Notes: generated by a model from the sequence alone, not told the origin. Shown: positions 10,870 to 24,109, counted from the first letter of the stretch. The stretch is DNA of 64,000 bases from Arbacia lixula (GCA_963669155.1 OZ022585.1:25456713-25520712), one strand, 5' to 3'. Made by a program: numbers and translations.

Positions 10870-11421
10870 TACCGTAAATTTTGGCGTACAAGACGCAACG
10901 GCGTAAAAGACGCACCCCGAGTTTGAGCACGCAATTTGAAAAAAAAAAAAAATTGCTATGGGTCCGTATAAAGTTTCAACACATGTACACATGTATGGGA
11001 CTATATACAGTCAACAACAAAATAGATGGCTTTGATAGCCTGACACAATTGATGTACCAGTAATACGATCTCAATCACATCACCAGCATACTTAACCGGA
11101 ACTAAAAAAGCCCCAGGAGTAGTATTTGTCCGCAAGAAAACTCAAAGAAACCGCTGATCAAAAGGCTTAAACTAGAAAACTGCCATTGATTGTGTTATCA
11201 GCTCTGGCCACAAGCTGGCGCTAGCTAGTACACAAAGATCGTTCTTGTGTCAGGCTATCAAAGCCATCTATTTTGTTGTTGACTGTATTAGTCCCATACA
11301 TGTGTATACATATTGGTTTGAAAGACCCAATTTTTGCTAACGCCGTGTATAAGACGCACCCGGACTTTGGCGTGATTTTCAAGGGTAAAAACATGCCTCT
11401 TATGCACCGAAAAATACGGTA
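10870..11421. mobile_element. Fold-back nonautonomous DNA element with TACCGTA ends
   Basis: The ends are TACCGTAAATTTTGGCGTAC at 10870 and, inverted, TACCGTATTTTTCGGTGCAT ending at 11421. Internal blocks with AAGACGCACC and a longer inverted pair at about 10985-11045 and 11243-11305 (AAAATAGATGGCTTTGATAG and its complement) show that both arms exceed 150 bp. There is no ORF that could be a transposase. The superfamily is not assigned. Confidence 0.75.
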
Positions 11422-11976
11422 ATCATCGAATGATTGGCATTTTGGTGATACCCTGAGTTGTATAAATGAAGGGCAATCACAGCAGAAAAGTGAGTTGACT
11501 GGGAGGAGAGGCCGAGTCCGGGCCTACTGCAGAGCATCACCATGTAGTCAAGCATCCATATACTCTGAATAAAGCCGAAAGGAACTTGCATTTGACCAAA
11601 GATGCAGTGTCATTTGAGTTATTTCATTGTGCGACTCGAGGGTGACAATTGGCAGTGCGACGAATCTACCTAGCCAGTGGTAGCTTTGTCACATACATGT
11701 ACAATGGTAACATCGCAAAGCCAATGAAATTCAAGATTTCCATAAAAATTGTCATTGATTGCAAAGTTTTATGCAACAGGACCCAGATACTTCGATGCTA
11801 TGGAAGCTGCAACTCATTGTTTTTTTTTCATGAAAGGAAAAAACTTGTGAAAGTACCCTCACATTTCGAGGTGAGACCTGAAAAGCCACAATGAAATAAA
11901 GATTGGAAGTAAGTTATTGCTGATTTATTTATCAATGTGATAATACTATCTCCTTAATGTTTCTTTTTTGTTCCAG

Positions 11977-12048
11977 TGATGACAAAGAAAGGGGTTGCAC
12001 TCGTGAAAGAGCCATCAACTCTCCCATCACCCCCATCCGCTGCACCAG
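11977..12048 (+). CDS. NLR exon 2: short Pro/Ser-rich linker
   Basis: This 72-nt exon lies between TTTTGTTCCAG and GTTAGTAC. It enters and leaves in phase 1, so it joins exon 1 and exon 3 in frame and adds MTKKGVALVKEPSTLPSPP followed by SAAP. It probably forms the flexible link between the Death and NACHT domains. Support is the splice sites, the phase match and position; there is no domain homology, so it could be missed or skipped in some transcripts. Confidence 0.6.
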
Positions 12049-13926
12049 GTTAGTACGCCAATGTAGAGCCCCATAGTTAGGACATACATGCCCAGAGGGA
12101 GAGATCATGGTTGCATGTTCGTGGAGACCGGGGATATAGTATATAAAAGAGACAGACCCTCCTTCTCGGGCTAGATGTGGCTGCCTGGTTTATCGATCGC
12201 TTCCAGTGATATTTACCAGAGAAGGCACTAATGCCTGAATACATAACAAGCACGATGAACTCATTGCCCCTTAAAGCTCATAGCACACCTACAATATACT
12301 AACATTTCAGAGACTTGCCTAAATGGTCATATATATGTGCTTACAACATATAATCAATAGTCATTTAAGATGAAGGGTCGCGAGGAAAAAAATGGGAAAG
12401 AAAATTTAAAAGAGAATAAAAAAATGAGGGATAGAACAGAAGAAGGTGGCGAAATAAACACTGCAAAAGGAATGAAAAACTGACCCTACCCACACCATGA
12501 TTCGAACGGGGATCGCACGTTGTCACCGTCAAGTAATACACAACAGGGGCTAGAATTATTTAGAAGTCGATATTCAAGCTGAAATTTTGCCAGACCGGTA
12601 TTTTCTCCGTGCTAGGAATTCTCGACGATCATGCGATCACTCGATATCATTGCGATGCGTTCCGCTGTGCGCTGTGTACACAAATTTGGGCTGATAAAAT
12701 GTGTCTAGAGCCTAGACTAGCCGGTGACATGCTCTTCTTTGACAATGAACACATGCACCTCAAAGCTAAAATTTACAATAAGACCAATTTTCCATCCGAC
12801 TTTCTGAATGTTTTTATTTCAAAATCTTATAATGCTTCTTAGTCAGAAACCCTTTTAAGTGAGGAACACGTCGCCACATACACCTAAACACAATTGAAAA
12901 CATCTATACTTGAATACATGGCTAGGACACAAACATATTGACAAGAAATGCCACTTGACATGATGATTGTACAGAGAGAGTCAGAAACATGTCCCAAATT
13001 GTTAAAGTTGTCTTGTTTGAAATATGAATATTTAATAATGGGTTTAAGGACATGACTTGGTTGAATTATCCTCCTAACATATTTCAGGAACCTTTTCATT
13101 TGAATCTGTGCATACATGACTGAAAAATAGACAATCTATACAACACTGCAAAATCTCACTTGCGCCAAGTTGCTGGGTGAAGAAAAAAACAAATCATGAA
13201 TGAATTTACCGTTAAGCCCTTGTAGCTAAGTACTGGAAGGATGGTTCGTCCTCAGTTTGTGTATGTTTGTGTGTGTGTCTATATATTGTGCACATTAATT
13301 ATAAATGCAGTATTTGTTGTGTGCCCTATATAGCCCACTTGGTCTGCTGATCGAGGTTACCTTTTCAAAGTAGACAAACCCCCACGTACTCAAAGTTCAT
13401 AATATTTGTATGTTAATTCATAGCTTACATTAATTAACACAATTAAGAAGAAGAATAATCTCAGTCCAGTTTAGTTACATGTAGAACAGATAGAACATCA
13501 AGCATTATGCTAAATTCTAGCACCCACACACATAATCATGCCGGTACATTATTATGATACCCACACATATGATTTGGAAGGAAAGACTCAACTTGCTTTC
13601 CATGCACAAATGATCTCATTATTATCTCAGATTATAAGATATTTTCTTTTGATTTTACGTGAACATACTGAAAAGCATTTTTGCATGTACCATGAAAAAT
13701 AGAGACGGAATATGTCTCATATGCTCTCCATTGTTCAGCAGTTGAACTTTTAACACACTAGTAATGTAATGGATATCATAGACATTTATGGTATTGTCTG
13801 AATGATCAATGATAAAATGTTAAACGATATATGTACCAAATGTTTCCAATGGATGTAATTGTTGTATTCTTTGAATGAACCTAACACTGGCTAAACACAT
13901 GTATACATTATAATATGTTGTCACAG
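12049..13926 (+). other. NLR intron 2
   Basis: The intron is 1.9 kb and AT-rich. At about 12500-12530 the minus strand has a tRNA B-box-like motif (CCCCGTTCGAATCATGG) that may be a SINE or tRNA relic, but no cloverleaf could be built. I see nothing else here. Confidence 0.5.
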
Positions 13927-15515
13927 GACGATCGGCCATGACACCTGTACTCAAGAAACTACAAGACCTCCTCAAACTACATTATCAAAAAACCTTCAGC
14001 AATGTCAGAAGTTCACCATTTGACCCAGAATCTCGAAAGACAATGAAGGAGATTTTCACCAGCCTCATCCTGCAGCATGGAAGGAAGAAAGAAGATGGTA
14101 AGGACGAGCCTTTCTCACACCACAAACTTTTTGAAATATTACAAAATAAGACGAAGGAGGGAGATTGTCCTCGAATAGTCCTCGTTGGAGAAGCTGGTGC
14201 TGGGAAGACTACACTGCTACGCAAAGCTGCCCTTGACTGGGCGAACGGGAAACACTTGCAGGAAGTCGACCTCCTCTTCCTCGTCCCTGTTAGAGAGATC
14301 GCGAAGACAAAGTTTTTCGTAGATGGTGTCGTCAAGTACATTCCGACTGTTCGAGGATTCGCAGGGCATGAGATAGATGGCTACATCAATGCTGATTCCC
14401 TGAAGGTGATGATTCTGCTCGATGCTCTGGACGAGTCTGATCTGAGCTTGGCGGATCCTAACCCTGACATTGCAGGCACTGGGATCTTGAGAGGAGAGCT
14501 GTTTGTACACACTCCTGTGATTGTCACCACACGGCCATCACACACTGACCAGATCTACAGGGTAGATGACGTTCATGAACTCTACACCTACGTAAGAGTC
14601 GAGGGGTTTAAACCAGAAGACGTAAACAAGTATGTCAAAGCATACTTCCATGATCAACCAGCCACGGCCGAGAGTCTCATTGCATTCATCAAAGGTAATG
14701 AGAATGTACGAGACGATATGGTGTCCATCCCAATATTCTGCGCAATGCTGTGCTATGTGTGGCAAGCTGAGAGCAAAAGAGCTGAGGTCAAAGAGCTCAA
14801 GACATTTTCTCAGCTTTTCAGACTAATGTTGAGCTCTCTTCAGCAGCAAGCCATCTCCAAATCCATGCCAACTGGGAAGGTTAAGGCAGAATATCCTCGT
14901 CGATTGGATGAGTCGATAGACTACCTTCAAAAGGTCGGACAAATTGCCCTTAAATGTCTACTGAAGAAGGAGTTTGTCTTCAGAGAAGATGAATGCATTT
15001 CCTGCATAGAAGCTGTGGAGGCAGCATGTAAAATGGGTGTCTTGACCAAGGAGGAGAGGTCAGTGCCATATGAGAACACACTGGAAGGAGAGACCTCCTA
15101 TGATGAGTATCGCTTCCCCCACAAGCTCCTCATGGAGTACACGTCAAGTATGTACCTTCATTCCCTCTACCAATCAAACCCTTCAGAATACCACAAGGTT
15201 GTAAGAGAAAGGTTATGTGCAGGTGACAAGTACATGCATGAGTACAAGTATGTCCTTGGCTTCATGGTGTCTCATGGAGGTGAGCAAGCAAAAGCACTGA
15301 TGGGAGCTCTGTGTGCCAAGGAGGGGGTTTCATCTGAGCTGACTAACATCACCAATATCGCACGTATAGCCGGTGAATGCCTTGACAAGACTGCACTTCA
15401 TCCTGTGGTCGAGTGGTTGACAACACAACATAGGATAAAAGTAATTGATTACTCTAGGCGAAGGGATGTGACATGGGGATTCCTGGCGGTGCTGGAAGCA
15501 TGTGGTCATCAATTG
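13927..15515 (+). CDS. NLR exon 3: NACHT ATPase and helical domains
   Basis: The exon encodes 529 codons after a split Gly. The nucleotide-binding P-loop GEAGAGKT falls at about residues 207-214 of the assembled protein, the Walker B region VMILLDALDE at 280-289 and the sensor motif TTRPS at 320-324. GFKPEDVNKYV and SIPIFCAMLCYVW mark the helical domain after the ATPase core, and FPHKLLMEYTSSMYL matches the winged-helix/HD2 signature of NACHT proteins. NACHT domains bind ATP/dATP and oligomerise when activated. A single large NACHT exon is usual for NLR genes. The acceptor is TTGTCACAG at 13926 and the donor GTAAGT at 15516. The coding sequence has no break and keeps the catalytic motifs, so this is unlikely to be a pseudogene. 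Confidence 0.95.
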
Positions 15516-16530
15516 GTAAGTAATGCAACTATCACTCATATCTAGCATGTATATCAGGGATAATCATACATAACAAATGAAATTGAATTAAAATAATAAC
15601 ACATCCATTGCAGCAGCATTGACATAATTTGAAAAAGTTTGCTTTAAGAAAACATACACAGATGATGGTGACGCCACTATTGAAATCACAATACGAGTCA
15701 AAGGAAACAGAAAAGTGTTAATGAAAAGGAGAAGAGATGAAGAGCAGAGAAGGCAAAAAGTTTAGCAAATACTCCCAACATAGCATAGCATTAACAACAT
15801 ACATGTGCACAAAAGGCATTAGTCTGCACCATATGTCTACAACTCATCTAATAATGTTTCAATGAAAATAGCATCTTCTTTGGGTGAAGAAATCCCCCCA
15901 ATACTAATTTCCACACCCAAATGTGTATTCTAGATGTGTACTTCCTGTCACAGAACTAAATGTGCGCAGTCTGCGACTAGTACGCCTCTGCCTTCCTGTA
16001 CATAGACACTGAAGTATTACCATAACCTCAAATAGTAAACTTAATCATCAAATGCATGAAACACTTTCTCTTTGGCCATAATATATGACTGAATTGATAT
16101 AGTAATAGCTGATATATACCTTTATTGTTATAAAGTCTGCTGATATTTGGTCAAATGTGTCACGAGTTATCATGATTCTGTCTGCTTTTGTCTAAATATT
16201 CACGTCAGACGGTGTCAGACAGTGGCAAATTCAATTTTGTTTCGGCCATATGGTAGATATAGAAAAGAATTGGTAAGATTTCGACGGAGTTAAGAAGAAA
16301 ATTGAAAAAAAAAAAAAAAGCCAGAGTAACATGATTATGAGATCCACCAATCGTAATCAGAAGCTGACCATTTCAAACTTCGAATGTGTTCAAAATTTGA
16401 AAAAACCAGCGCCATCTGCAAACGTCTAGATGCGTATACATGTAAACATGTAAACCTGATGAAAGCGAATTGAAAAGTCCAATAAATGTACATGTTCTTC
16501 TTTTGTTAAATGCTGCAGTAGGACAGTAGC

Positions 16531-16664
16531 TAAACTCTTAACTTGCCGAGGGTAAAACCCCCCTGTGCTGGAGGTTTTCTCTATTACAGTTTGGTCACAA
16601 ATTTGCAAATGCGGCACGATACCCCTTAGTCGCAAAAATGCGACAGCGGCAGGTTAAGAGTTAA
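16531..16664. mobile_element. piggyBac-like MITE, second copy, degenerate
   Basis: The left end TAAACTCTTAACTTGCCG and the inverted right end TTAACTCTTAACCTGCCG bound 134 bp. The right terminus is TTAA; the left reads TAAA, a likely point change. The ends resemble those of the 94-bp element at 2975 only in the TTAACTCTT start. Confidence 0.45.
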
Positions 16665-17649
16665 TGCATAACCAGTAAACTTTACAAATGTAACCTTGAC
16701 CCTTACATTTGGACCTTAACAAATGACCTTTCCCCTAGTGGCTGGGTAAATGGACCACTTCTGCATTTAAATGCAGTTTATACAAAAATGAAAAAAAAAA
16801 TGATCTTCAAGCATCTTAATTTGAACTTACATACAAAAATGTGTGATTTATGGTTCGAGAATCTTCTTCCTATTCAAGGTGGAAGGGATTCATTCATATC
16901 GTCTACAATATTGCCCCACTTACCATTACATTTGGGTGAATGGAACAACGCGTGTTAACACATTCGGCAATGGGAACAAATTATACTTGTCCCATTTACA
17001 CTAGCGTGGTGGGGGTAAATATGGGACAGTAAAATTTTGAAATGGGGAATTAGTGGGGAAATTTGTTATTCATTTATTTGAGGATTACTTATTGAGGAAT
17101 AAATCCTTCCATATATATGATGCGCTTTGGTCAAACCAGCCATAACTTGGCATTTCTAAAATCTCAGAAATTGCGCTTGGTGTGAAAAAGCATAAAAATT
17201 GTGAGATGGGGGGGGGGGGGGGGGTGTATACGTTATTACTAGGTAAAAAGCTTATATTCTTCCCTGATATTTCTTCTACATGTTGACAAATTTTCGTGAG
17301 AAAATATTCAGTAAAAATATAAAAGTTTACGAGAGTTTAGAACCATGTTTTTTGGGGTTTGCAAAGTTAGATTTTCTCGGCTGCGCACCTGCACTAGCGA
17401 TCGATAATTAAGCCCTGCCTCCTAGAAACCCCTTTGTGCTAAGCGGCAGTATGGAAAGGTTTCTTGGACCTGTCATGGATGGACTGTGCTTGGATCGACT
17501 TCCTTTGATCTATCATGTATTTCTAATGGGGCAGTGGATAGAGTGTCCTTTTGTTCATGCGAGAGCGGTCGCTATTGTATGTCATGTGGGTCAGGTACTT
17601 TAATTTGATGTCATCATTACGAATACCACTTAAATTTCAATTTTAAATA

Positions 17650-18370
17650 TATATGTTCACATCAGGAATTATATTCACAGATTTTCGCAGGGAAGATAGA
17701 TGTAAATCAAACATGTTTACTAATACAGTTGTATACAATTTTTCAAGAAATTTGGAAACAGGTAGACCCGTTAGTGAAACAATGATAGAGCACCGCAGAG
17801 ATGTCAAGCATCGGTGCATAGATAGTTCAGCAGTTGCAGAGCATGCTTGGAATGCAGATCACCCACCCAATTGGGATGCGGTAAGCTGCATAGCGCGGGA
17901 TAAGCACTGGTACACACGGTGTGTAAAAGAGGCTATCCAAATCCGCTTACATCCGAATAACATCAATAGGGATAACGGCATTGAAATCCCAGAGGAATGA
18001 CTCCTGAACAATCCGCCGCCATGCGCCCCCTGCGACCACCGGTAACTCTCCGGTCGACCGCCTTGCGACGCCCACAGTAGCAATTGTGCAGCTACCGCCA
18101 GTGGCTCCTCATCGTCCGCAATTCACCCACCCACCATGCTGCCGCCAACCGAGGGGGTTTCCCTAACATCCCCTACCTGCCCGGAGATTGCACCATCCGT
18201 GGCTTGTGATTGGTCGAATGTGCTGACCAATTGCAGCCCGGCAGTTCCGGCACCTTTGGCACACAGCTTGCGCTATAAAAGTCATTGCCTGACGAAGACT
18301 AGCAGTAACGGTCGAAACTTCGCAATTTCCAGTTTGCCTTATCGTGAGACAAAAGATTATTACTTTAGCA
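17650..18370 (+). pseudogene. Penelope-like element fragment (GIY-YIG C-terminal part and 3' end)
   Basis: The reading frame 17653-18000 contains VSETMIEHRRDVKHRCIDSS, AVAEHAWNADHP, DKHWYTRCVKEAIQIRLHPN and NNINRDNGIEIPEE. This is the tail of the GIY-YIG endonuclease of Penelope-like retroelements and its usual C-terminal extension. The GIY-YIG core itself and the reverse transcriptase are absent, so the copy is 5'-truncated. After the stop, GC-rich sequence leads to a CTATAAAAG block and a frame reading CLTKTSSNGRNFAIS at about 18280-18330, which I interpret as element 3' terminal sequence. It is the best internal reference for the broken copy at 27-29 kb. Confidence 0.75.
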
Positions 18371-18915
18371 ACATTACTACCACAATGATCAACATTTGCC
18401 GCACTAAGGTTATTAAGGTATTCTATTCATGCAACAGGTCGCATAATCATTCTCTTGGTGAGAATTTTTAAACTTTAGAAGTGGATGTACATTTTCTTGG
18501 TCAATTTTCTCAGGATTGTATTTTCAGAGCATTCAAAATTGATCTTGGGAAAAGATTAATAACTCCAGGTTACATAACCTTCATGTAACAAACTTAATAT
18601 CATATTAAAGCTTAGAAAGTACTAATTCAAACTGTGTCAAGATCTCATAAATTAGGTTTGAGAACTTATGTCTGTTCTCGCTGTGGCGCATCACATATGA
18701 TATCGATAGCAGCAAAGACTTTATACACACTGAATGAACCCACTTTGAATAATGTTGTTTTTCTTCAAAACTTCAACAAAATTAGTCAACATTGCATATT
18801 TTCAAAAGCCAATGTGAAAGCTATTTCAGTGTACATCTTAGAACACTGATAATTCACTGAATAGTTACATATTAGGGACCCATATAATATTTTTTCCTTG
18901 ACATTTGCCCGTATT

Positions 18916-20280
18916 GGGGAGAGCGGGGTAAATGCGGACATAAAATTTCAAACTTCTTTATCAGCACAACGAGTAGTCCCATCATCAAATGGACATCGTA
19001 TACTGTACCTATGCGGTATACCCTCATTGTGGCGTAGATAAAGGCAAACAACGTTAATTATTTTTTAAGTTATCTTTAAAAAAGTACTGTCATAGATGTC
19101 CGCTATTCCCCAACCAAAAGTGAGGAATTACGGACATGGTGAGGTAAATACAGACTGAGGATAAGGTTGACTGTTTCGCGCCTTGCCTCATTAAGCTACC
19201 CGCTCCCAACGCTTAAGCAATCGAAGCAGACACTAACTATTCATGGTTCTCTTATCTTGACTTCAGTGAAGTTTCTTAGTCCAAACCTATGCATTGAGAA
19301 GCGTACTAATTATGAACAACAATAGGTTTATTATTTGATCCGGATATTATCGATCCATTTGTACAAGTTTAAGCTAAGCCTCATGTAATTTCGTTCGTCA
19401 ATGAAGATATCGGACTGTTTTGAATAACCAAAATGTTAATTCAGCTTAGATTTCTTTTACTAGAACCAAATTAACACAAGCCATAACACAAAACGCAAGG
19501 TCTGTGGAACACGTTTTATTCTTTATTTGAAAGGAACTTACCAATCTTTCAGACAGTTAATAAATTACTGTTTGAGTCATTGTGCTTAAATGAGAAGAGC
19601 ACTAATAAGTAAAGCTCAGTTTTACATTTTGTGAGAAATGTGAAAATAATCAACAATATCAATGGATTTTTAAAGTAAAATTAGATGGCAAGTCAAAAAC
19701 ATCTTACCCTGCACATATGGCATCCATGTTTTAAGTCGTTCTTCAGTGTTTTATTTTATAGGTGCAGGTTCTGTAAAACACGACGCATGCAATCATTATT
19801 ATAAGCAGTGGAACCTGTTTTTTATGACAGGCTTTTGGGGACAATGATATATTCACCCTGTTATTTTAGATTCCTCGTTGCATTACCGGTAATACCGGAC
19901 AACATGGGGCAATAACGTACACCCGTCCGCTATTACCCCATGTTGAGCCTAAACCACTGATTCATAACAATTAACGCTGCATTTATGTTAAATAATGGAT
20001 CACACTGAATAAAACTTTGTCGCAAAAATTACTGTGAATCTAACCCCCTGATAGCAATGAATCGATCAACTGAAATCTATAAACACATTTTGGGGGGTAG
20101 AAATAACATTTTGTCTAATAACTTATAATTAAATGACGGAAATAAGGACATTTTCTGGAACTTCACTTGTCACGTGCAGAGTATCTCAGCCAGGATAGAG
20201 TTAGAATGACATCTATCACGAAAGTCCTAAAACAGGCCTGTCCGGTATTGCCCCATGTCCATATTTACCCCGCTCTCCCC
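18916..20280. mobile_element. Nonautonomous element with GGGGAGAGCGGGGTAAAT termini
   Basis: GGGGAGAGCGGGGTAAATGC at 18916 reappears inverted at 20255-20280 (TTTACCCCGCTCTCCCC), extending to about 26 bp with the GGACAT block. Inside are further CCGGTATTGCCCCATG-type motifs (about 19885-19945 and 20243-20260) but no ORF. The element is 1.37 kb. No clear target duplication was found. Confidence 0.65.
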
Positions 20281-21629
20281 TAATATTACTGTACTTGATC
20301 ACTGAATTAGAAGTAACATTTTACACAATTGAATGTCTAATTTGTACACATTAGTTTAGGCGTATAATCAGGACGAAAAGTTCCCAATCTTATTGTAATC
20401 ATCAAAAGAGAATGGGAGCAACGTATGATCCATTTTTGGTCCATATTAACCCATGTATGGGGTGAAATGGACCATGTTGTCAAAATACTTACAAGGTCTT
20501 TTCCATGAAAACTTCTCAAGTTTAAAAAGTGTGGTAGTTATTTCAGTAAACACAGGTGTGTTTTAGAGTTGTGATCAGTCAAAAAGTTTTGCTTGACCCC
20601 ACTTTCCCCTACGCAACATTTACACAATGTACCATCAGCACACATGCACATCCCGTAAGGGTAGCTGGTACAAGTGGTATTCCTGAAATCTGTTTGTAAA
20701 GCTTTTGACTGTATTATATTTCAATCGGTAGAAATCTTATCGTTATTTTTTTCGTTAAATGATCTCCTCAAAATGATGTACTGCAATTGACATAAAAAAT
20801 ATAACAAGAGTTTTAATGTTACCCTATGGATAAAATGAGCATTACAACAGCTAGGCCTATAAAATGGCTGCACTAGCTGTTTGCACAATACTGTTCAATT
20901 GTGCAAAGCGTATTAAGGATAAACATTTTTCAAATTCAATTCAGTTAATGTTGCATTTGTACTATCATGTTTATGCCATGTACATGTTTTCTCCTTTTTG
21001 TCGACTTATAGGGATTTGAAAGTTGCAGTTAGATTGCTGTAAAAGGCCTTTCTTACAGTTGAAAGATATACCGTTAATTTCCGGGGATAGTGGAATTCTC
21101 CGTCCTCACCCCTAGTACCCCCCCCCCCCCCCACCAACCAGTCTATCACACTAACCTTTGACCTACATCACAGAAACACCCGACTTTTAAATTGAATGAA
21201 CATGTGACACTCAGTTGACAAGAGCGTCAATCTGATCATATGTGTGTGAACGGAAATTGTCAGCACGGCGGAAATTTTAAAGGCATAACTGAATTTCACA
21301 AGTGTCGACAAAACACATGAAATGAACTGTACACAGCCAGTTAAATGCCCACAAGGGTAAAATATTTGAAAACAAATGAGCATTAAACAATGCATGAAAA
21401 AATATGTAAAATTATACTATTGTGGTCTCAGGTAGCTTATTCTTGAGAGCCTGAAACTGCTCTCCTCACCGCAGTGATGCGTTTCGGCGAGCGGCGCCGG
21501 CACCGCAATATGGTATATGAATATCGAGTATGGTCTGCTAAAAATGGAATGTATCAAACATTAACAAGGATAGTTATACACTTGTCGTGAAACATTTGCA
21601 TTTGCATGGGGGCACATGCAGTTGAAAAA

Positions 21630-23178
21630 GGGCAATTCCACGATAACACATTTTCACTTTTCAAATGTAAACAACAAATTCAGTGTAGACAGTAAGAACA
21701 AACTTTTGTAGTACATCTTTGACTCTTATCGCAAGCAGCTTTGAAAAAAATAAATACAAAATTGTCATTTATTAATGAGTTACGCATAATTAACTACTAC
21801 CGTAACACCGGGACACAAAAAGGACATGCTTTTTTTTAACAATTTACACAAACTAGCAAAACTCTGTGAAGTTAACGAACATTTTGAAACTTGGCTATAT
21901 TGATTTGATTTAGTAGAGACTCAATAATAATAATTAGGTGCTATCTGGAAAAAAAAATCTATCATGAAGATAATTATGAACTAGAATAAAAAAAGTGGTA
22001 CCGTAACACCGGGACTGTAACATCGGGACATCTGAAAGTCATGTACAAAGTCTATGGAAAATTAGGTTGTCTCACTACATCGGCAAAAATCTGTGATATT
22101 AGTGAACATTCTGAAAGGTGGCTATATTGATTTGGTGCAGAAGAGTATCAGCAATAGTAATTGGATATTCTTTGTAAAAAATATTATCAATATAACTATG
22201 AACCAGATTATACAAAATTGTACCGTAACACAGGGACTTTAATGTACAAATTAAGTCCATGGAAAGTGAGATTGTCTTACTAGAAAGTAAAAACATTTCA
22301 AGTTCAAATAGAAGATCATGCAAGAAAAATTGCTGAAAAGGTTGAAATCCCTTTTTGCTCTTCAAATTGGCATGATTTTTGTTCTAAATTCAATGATTCT
22401 AATGTTTTATTAATTTATAATGGAATTTACATTACATTTCTTCATAAAATTCCTTTAAAAAAAAAGTTTTGCCAATTAAAAAGCCAAATCAGTGATCAGT
22501 TTTGCTCTAGAAAGGCCTTCAGCCTAAATAAACATAAAATCTTCCACTCCAACATGACTGTAAACCAGCTGGTCACTTCAGTAGGCAGTGATTTTCTATG
22601 CTCCCTGTACTATTATAATGTACATGTATATCCTGGTGTTACGGCAACCGTAACACCGGGACAAATATTTAACCATTTTTTAATTAATTAATACAATGTC
22701 CAATCACCATTTGAATGCTTGATTATTGTGTGGTCATGATTTGGGTAATTCAACTTTTTTTGTTTGTGTATGTAGTTTTTGTACAATGCAAAAGATATCA
22801 GTTTTTACGTAACACCGGGACAATTTTTGTTATTATAAATTAATTGCTAATTAGTGCATGTAACAATGAAAAATTTAATTTCAATTATTATTTTTATTAC
22901 CTTCAACCCTAAACCTCTCAGAAGATATGATAGGTTCTTAGCTCCTGTCTTATATGCTCTCACTTCAATTATTTTTCTTGAACACATTTTCTGGAAATTT
23001 GGGTGAGAATTAATTAATCATAATTTATGTGCATATTTTAATATGTTCAAACTGTATCATTCTTTTTTGAAGGTCAGACATCAAAAATTCAGTTCTTTAG
23101 CTTTTATGAGACCAAACTTGATACTATCTGTCCATTTGAAAATGTGGTGGTCATGTCCACGTTATTGTGGAATTGCCC
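21630..23178. mobile_element. Nonautonomous element with GGGCAATTCCAC termini and internal CCGTAACACCGGGAC motifs
   Basis: GGGCAATTCCACGATAAC at 21630 and the inverted GTTATTGTGGAATTGCCC ending at 23178 define a 1.55-kb segment. Within it CCGTAACACCGGGAC or close variants occur at about 21798, 21999, 22222, 22650 and 22808. One of these, at about 22633-22665, is a palindrome (GGTGTTACGG, 3-bp centre, CCGTAACACC). AT-rich filler separates the motifs and there is no ORF. I treat it as one element with reiterated subterminal or internal motifs; this grouping is an inference. Confidence 0.6.
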
Positions 23179-23563
23179 AAAAGTGTCCTCTTTCATTATG
23201 AAAGATGAAGGTAGTAATTAGTGGCATCGTGACATATTTTTTACATGGACCCCTTTCAAAATCATAATGATATGTTCCCTAATCTGAGAACAAAACATGG
23301 ATTATCGCACTCCTTGAGACAAGCTCTTGTAGAGTTGCTCGCTCACAAACAAAATTAAGATTTTAGGAACACTTAACCGTACAACCAAAGAATTTAGACT
23401 ACATTGTTAAGTAGTGTGGGTGCATGCATGTGTGTGCACTTCACTAACCCACATCAATATGAGCTCATTTTGGGTGCCCAACCCCCTATCCTTACCCTCT
23501 CCGCCCTGTCATCTTATTACATAATGTATGTGTGTGTGTTCTACTGTTTTTTTGCCCTGGATG

Positions 23564-23578
23564 TGTGTGTGTGTGTAT

Positions 23579-23624
<46 letters not shown>
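23564..23624. repeat. (GT)n microsatellite
   Basis: About 60 bp of nearly pure TG dinucleotide with two interrupting A residues. ORFs across it are low-complexity. Confidence 0.95.
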
Positions 23625-23628
<4 letters not shown>

Positions 23629-24109
23629 CTGTATGTAAGAACATTATCATATAGACAACGTTTACGTTGCTACATCGCTTGGGCTGCCCCATGCCAAATT
23701 GTATATGGATTTGGAATAGTAGTCAGTGGGCGTAGTAGAAGTAGTCGTCACTTACACAGTTAATGTACCAACTACCAAGGAGACGGCTGTTAAACATTCT
23801 TCTTCTTACGCATACAATTAATTCCATGTACAGCGGATGGCTGGATCGCCCCCATAATATAATGTCAATTGCCGTGATGTTCTGAATCGTAACAAATTCT
23901 GGTAAATAAGATACATGCGCAATCACACAACAAATCACAGGTATAAATGATGGTACCAGGTACATTGGAGATGGTTTTAGTAGGCCGATACATTACATTT
24001 TCCAGATGGAAGGCATGATACGCAACTTAGAATCACCTAAACCACGTTCTGTTGTAAATGTACAATATATAGACCTATATCCTATATGAAATCCAATTTA
24101 GTGGTCGTG

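Larger units (their letters stand above)
6570..11976 (+). other. NLR intron 1
   Basis: This 5.4-kb intron contains the 37-bp minisatellite, a Tc1-like MITE at 10022-10240 and a fold-back element at 10870-11421. The remaining stretches, 9870-10020, 10241-10869 and 11422-11976, show no gene or repeat that I recognise. Confidence 0.6.

Noticed and set aside
12490..12600. tRNA-like B box on the minus strand (CCGTTCGAATCATGG)
   Set aside because: No A box or acceptor-stem pairing could be found, so neither a tRNA gene nor a SINE can be supported.
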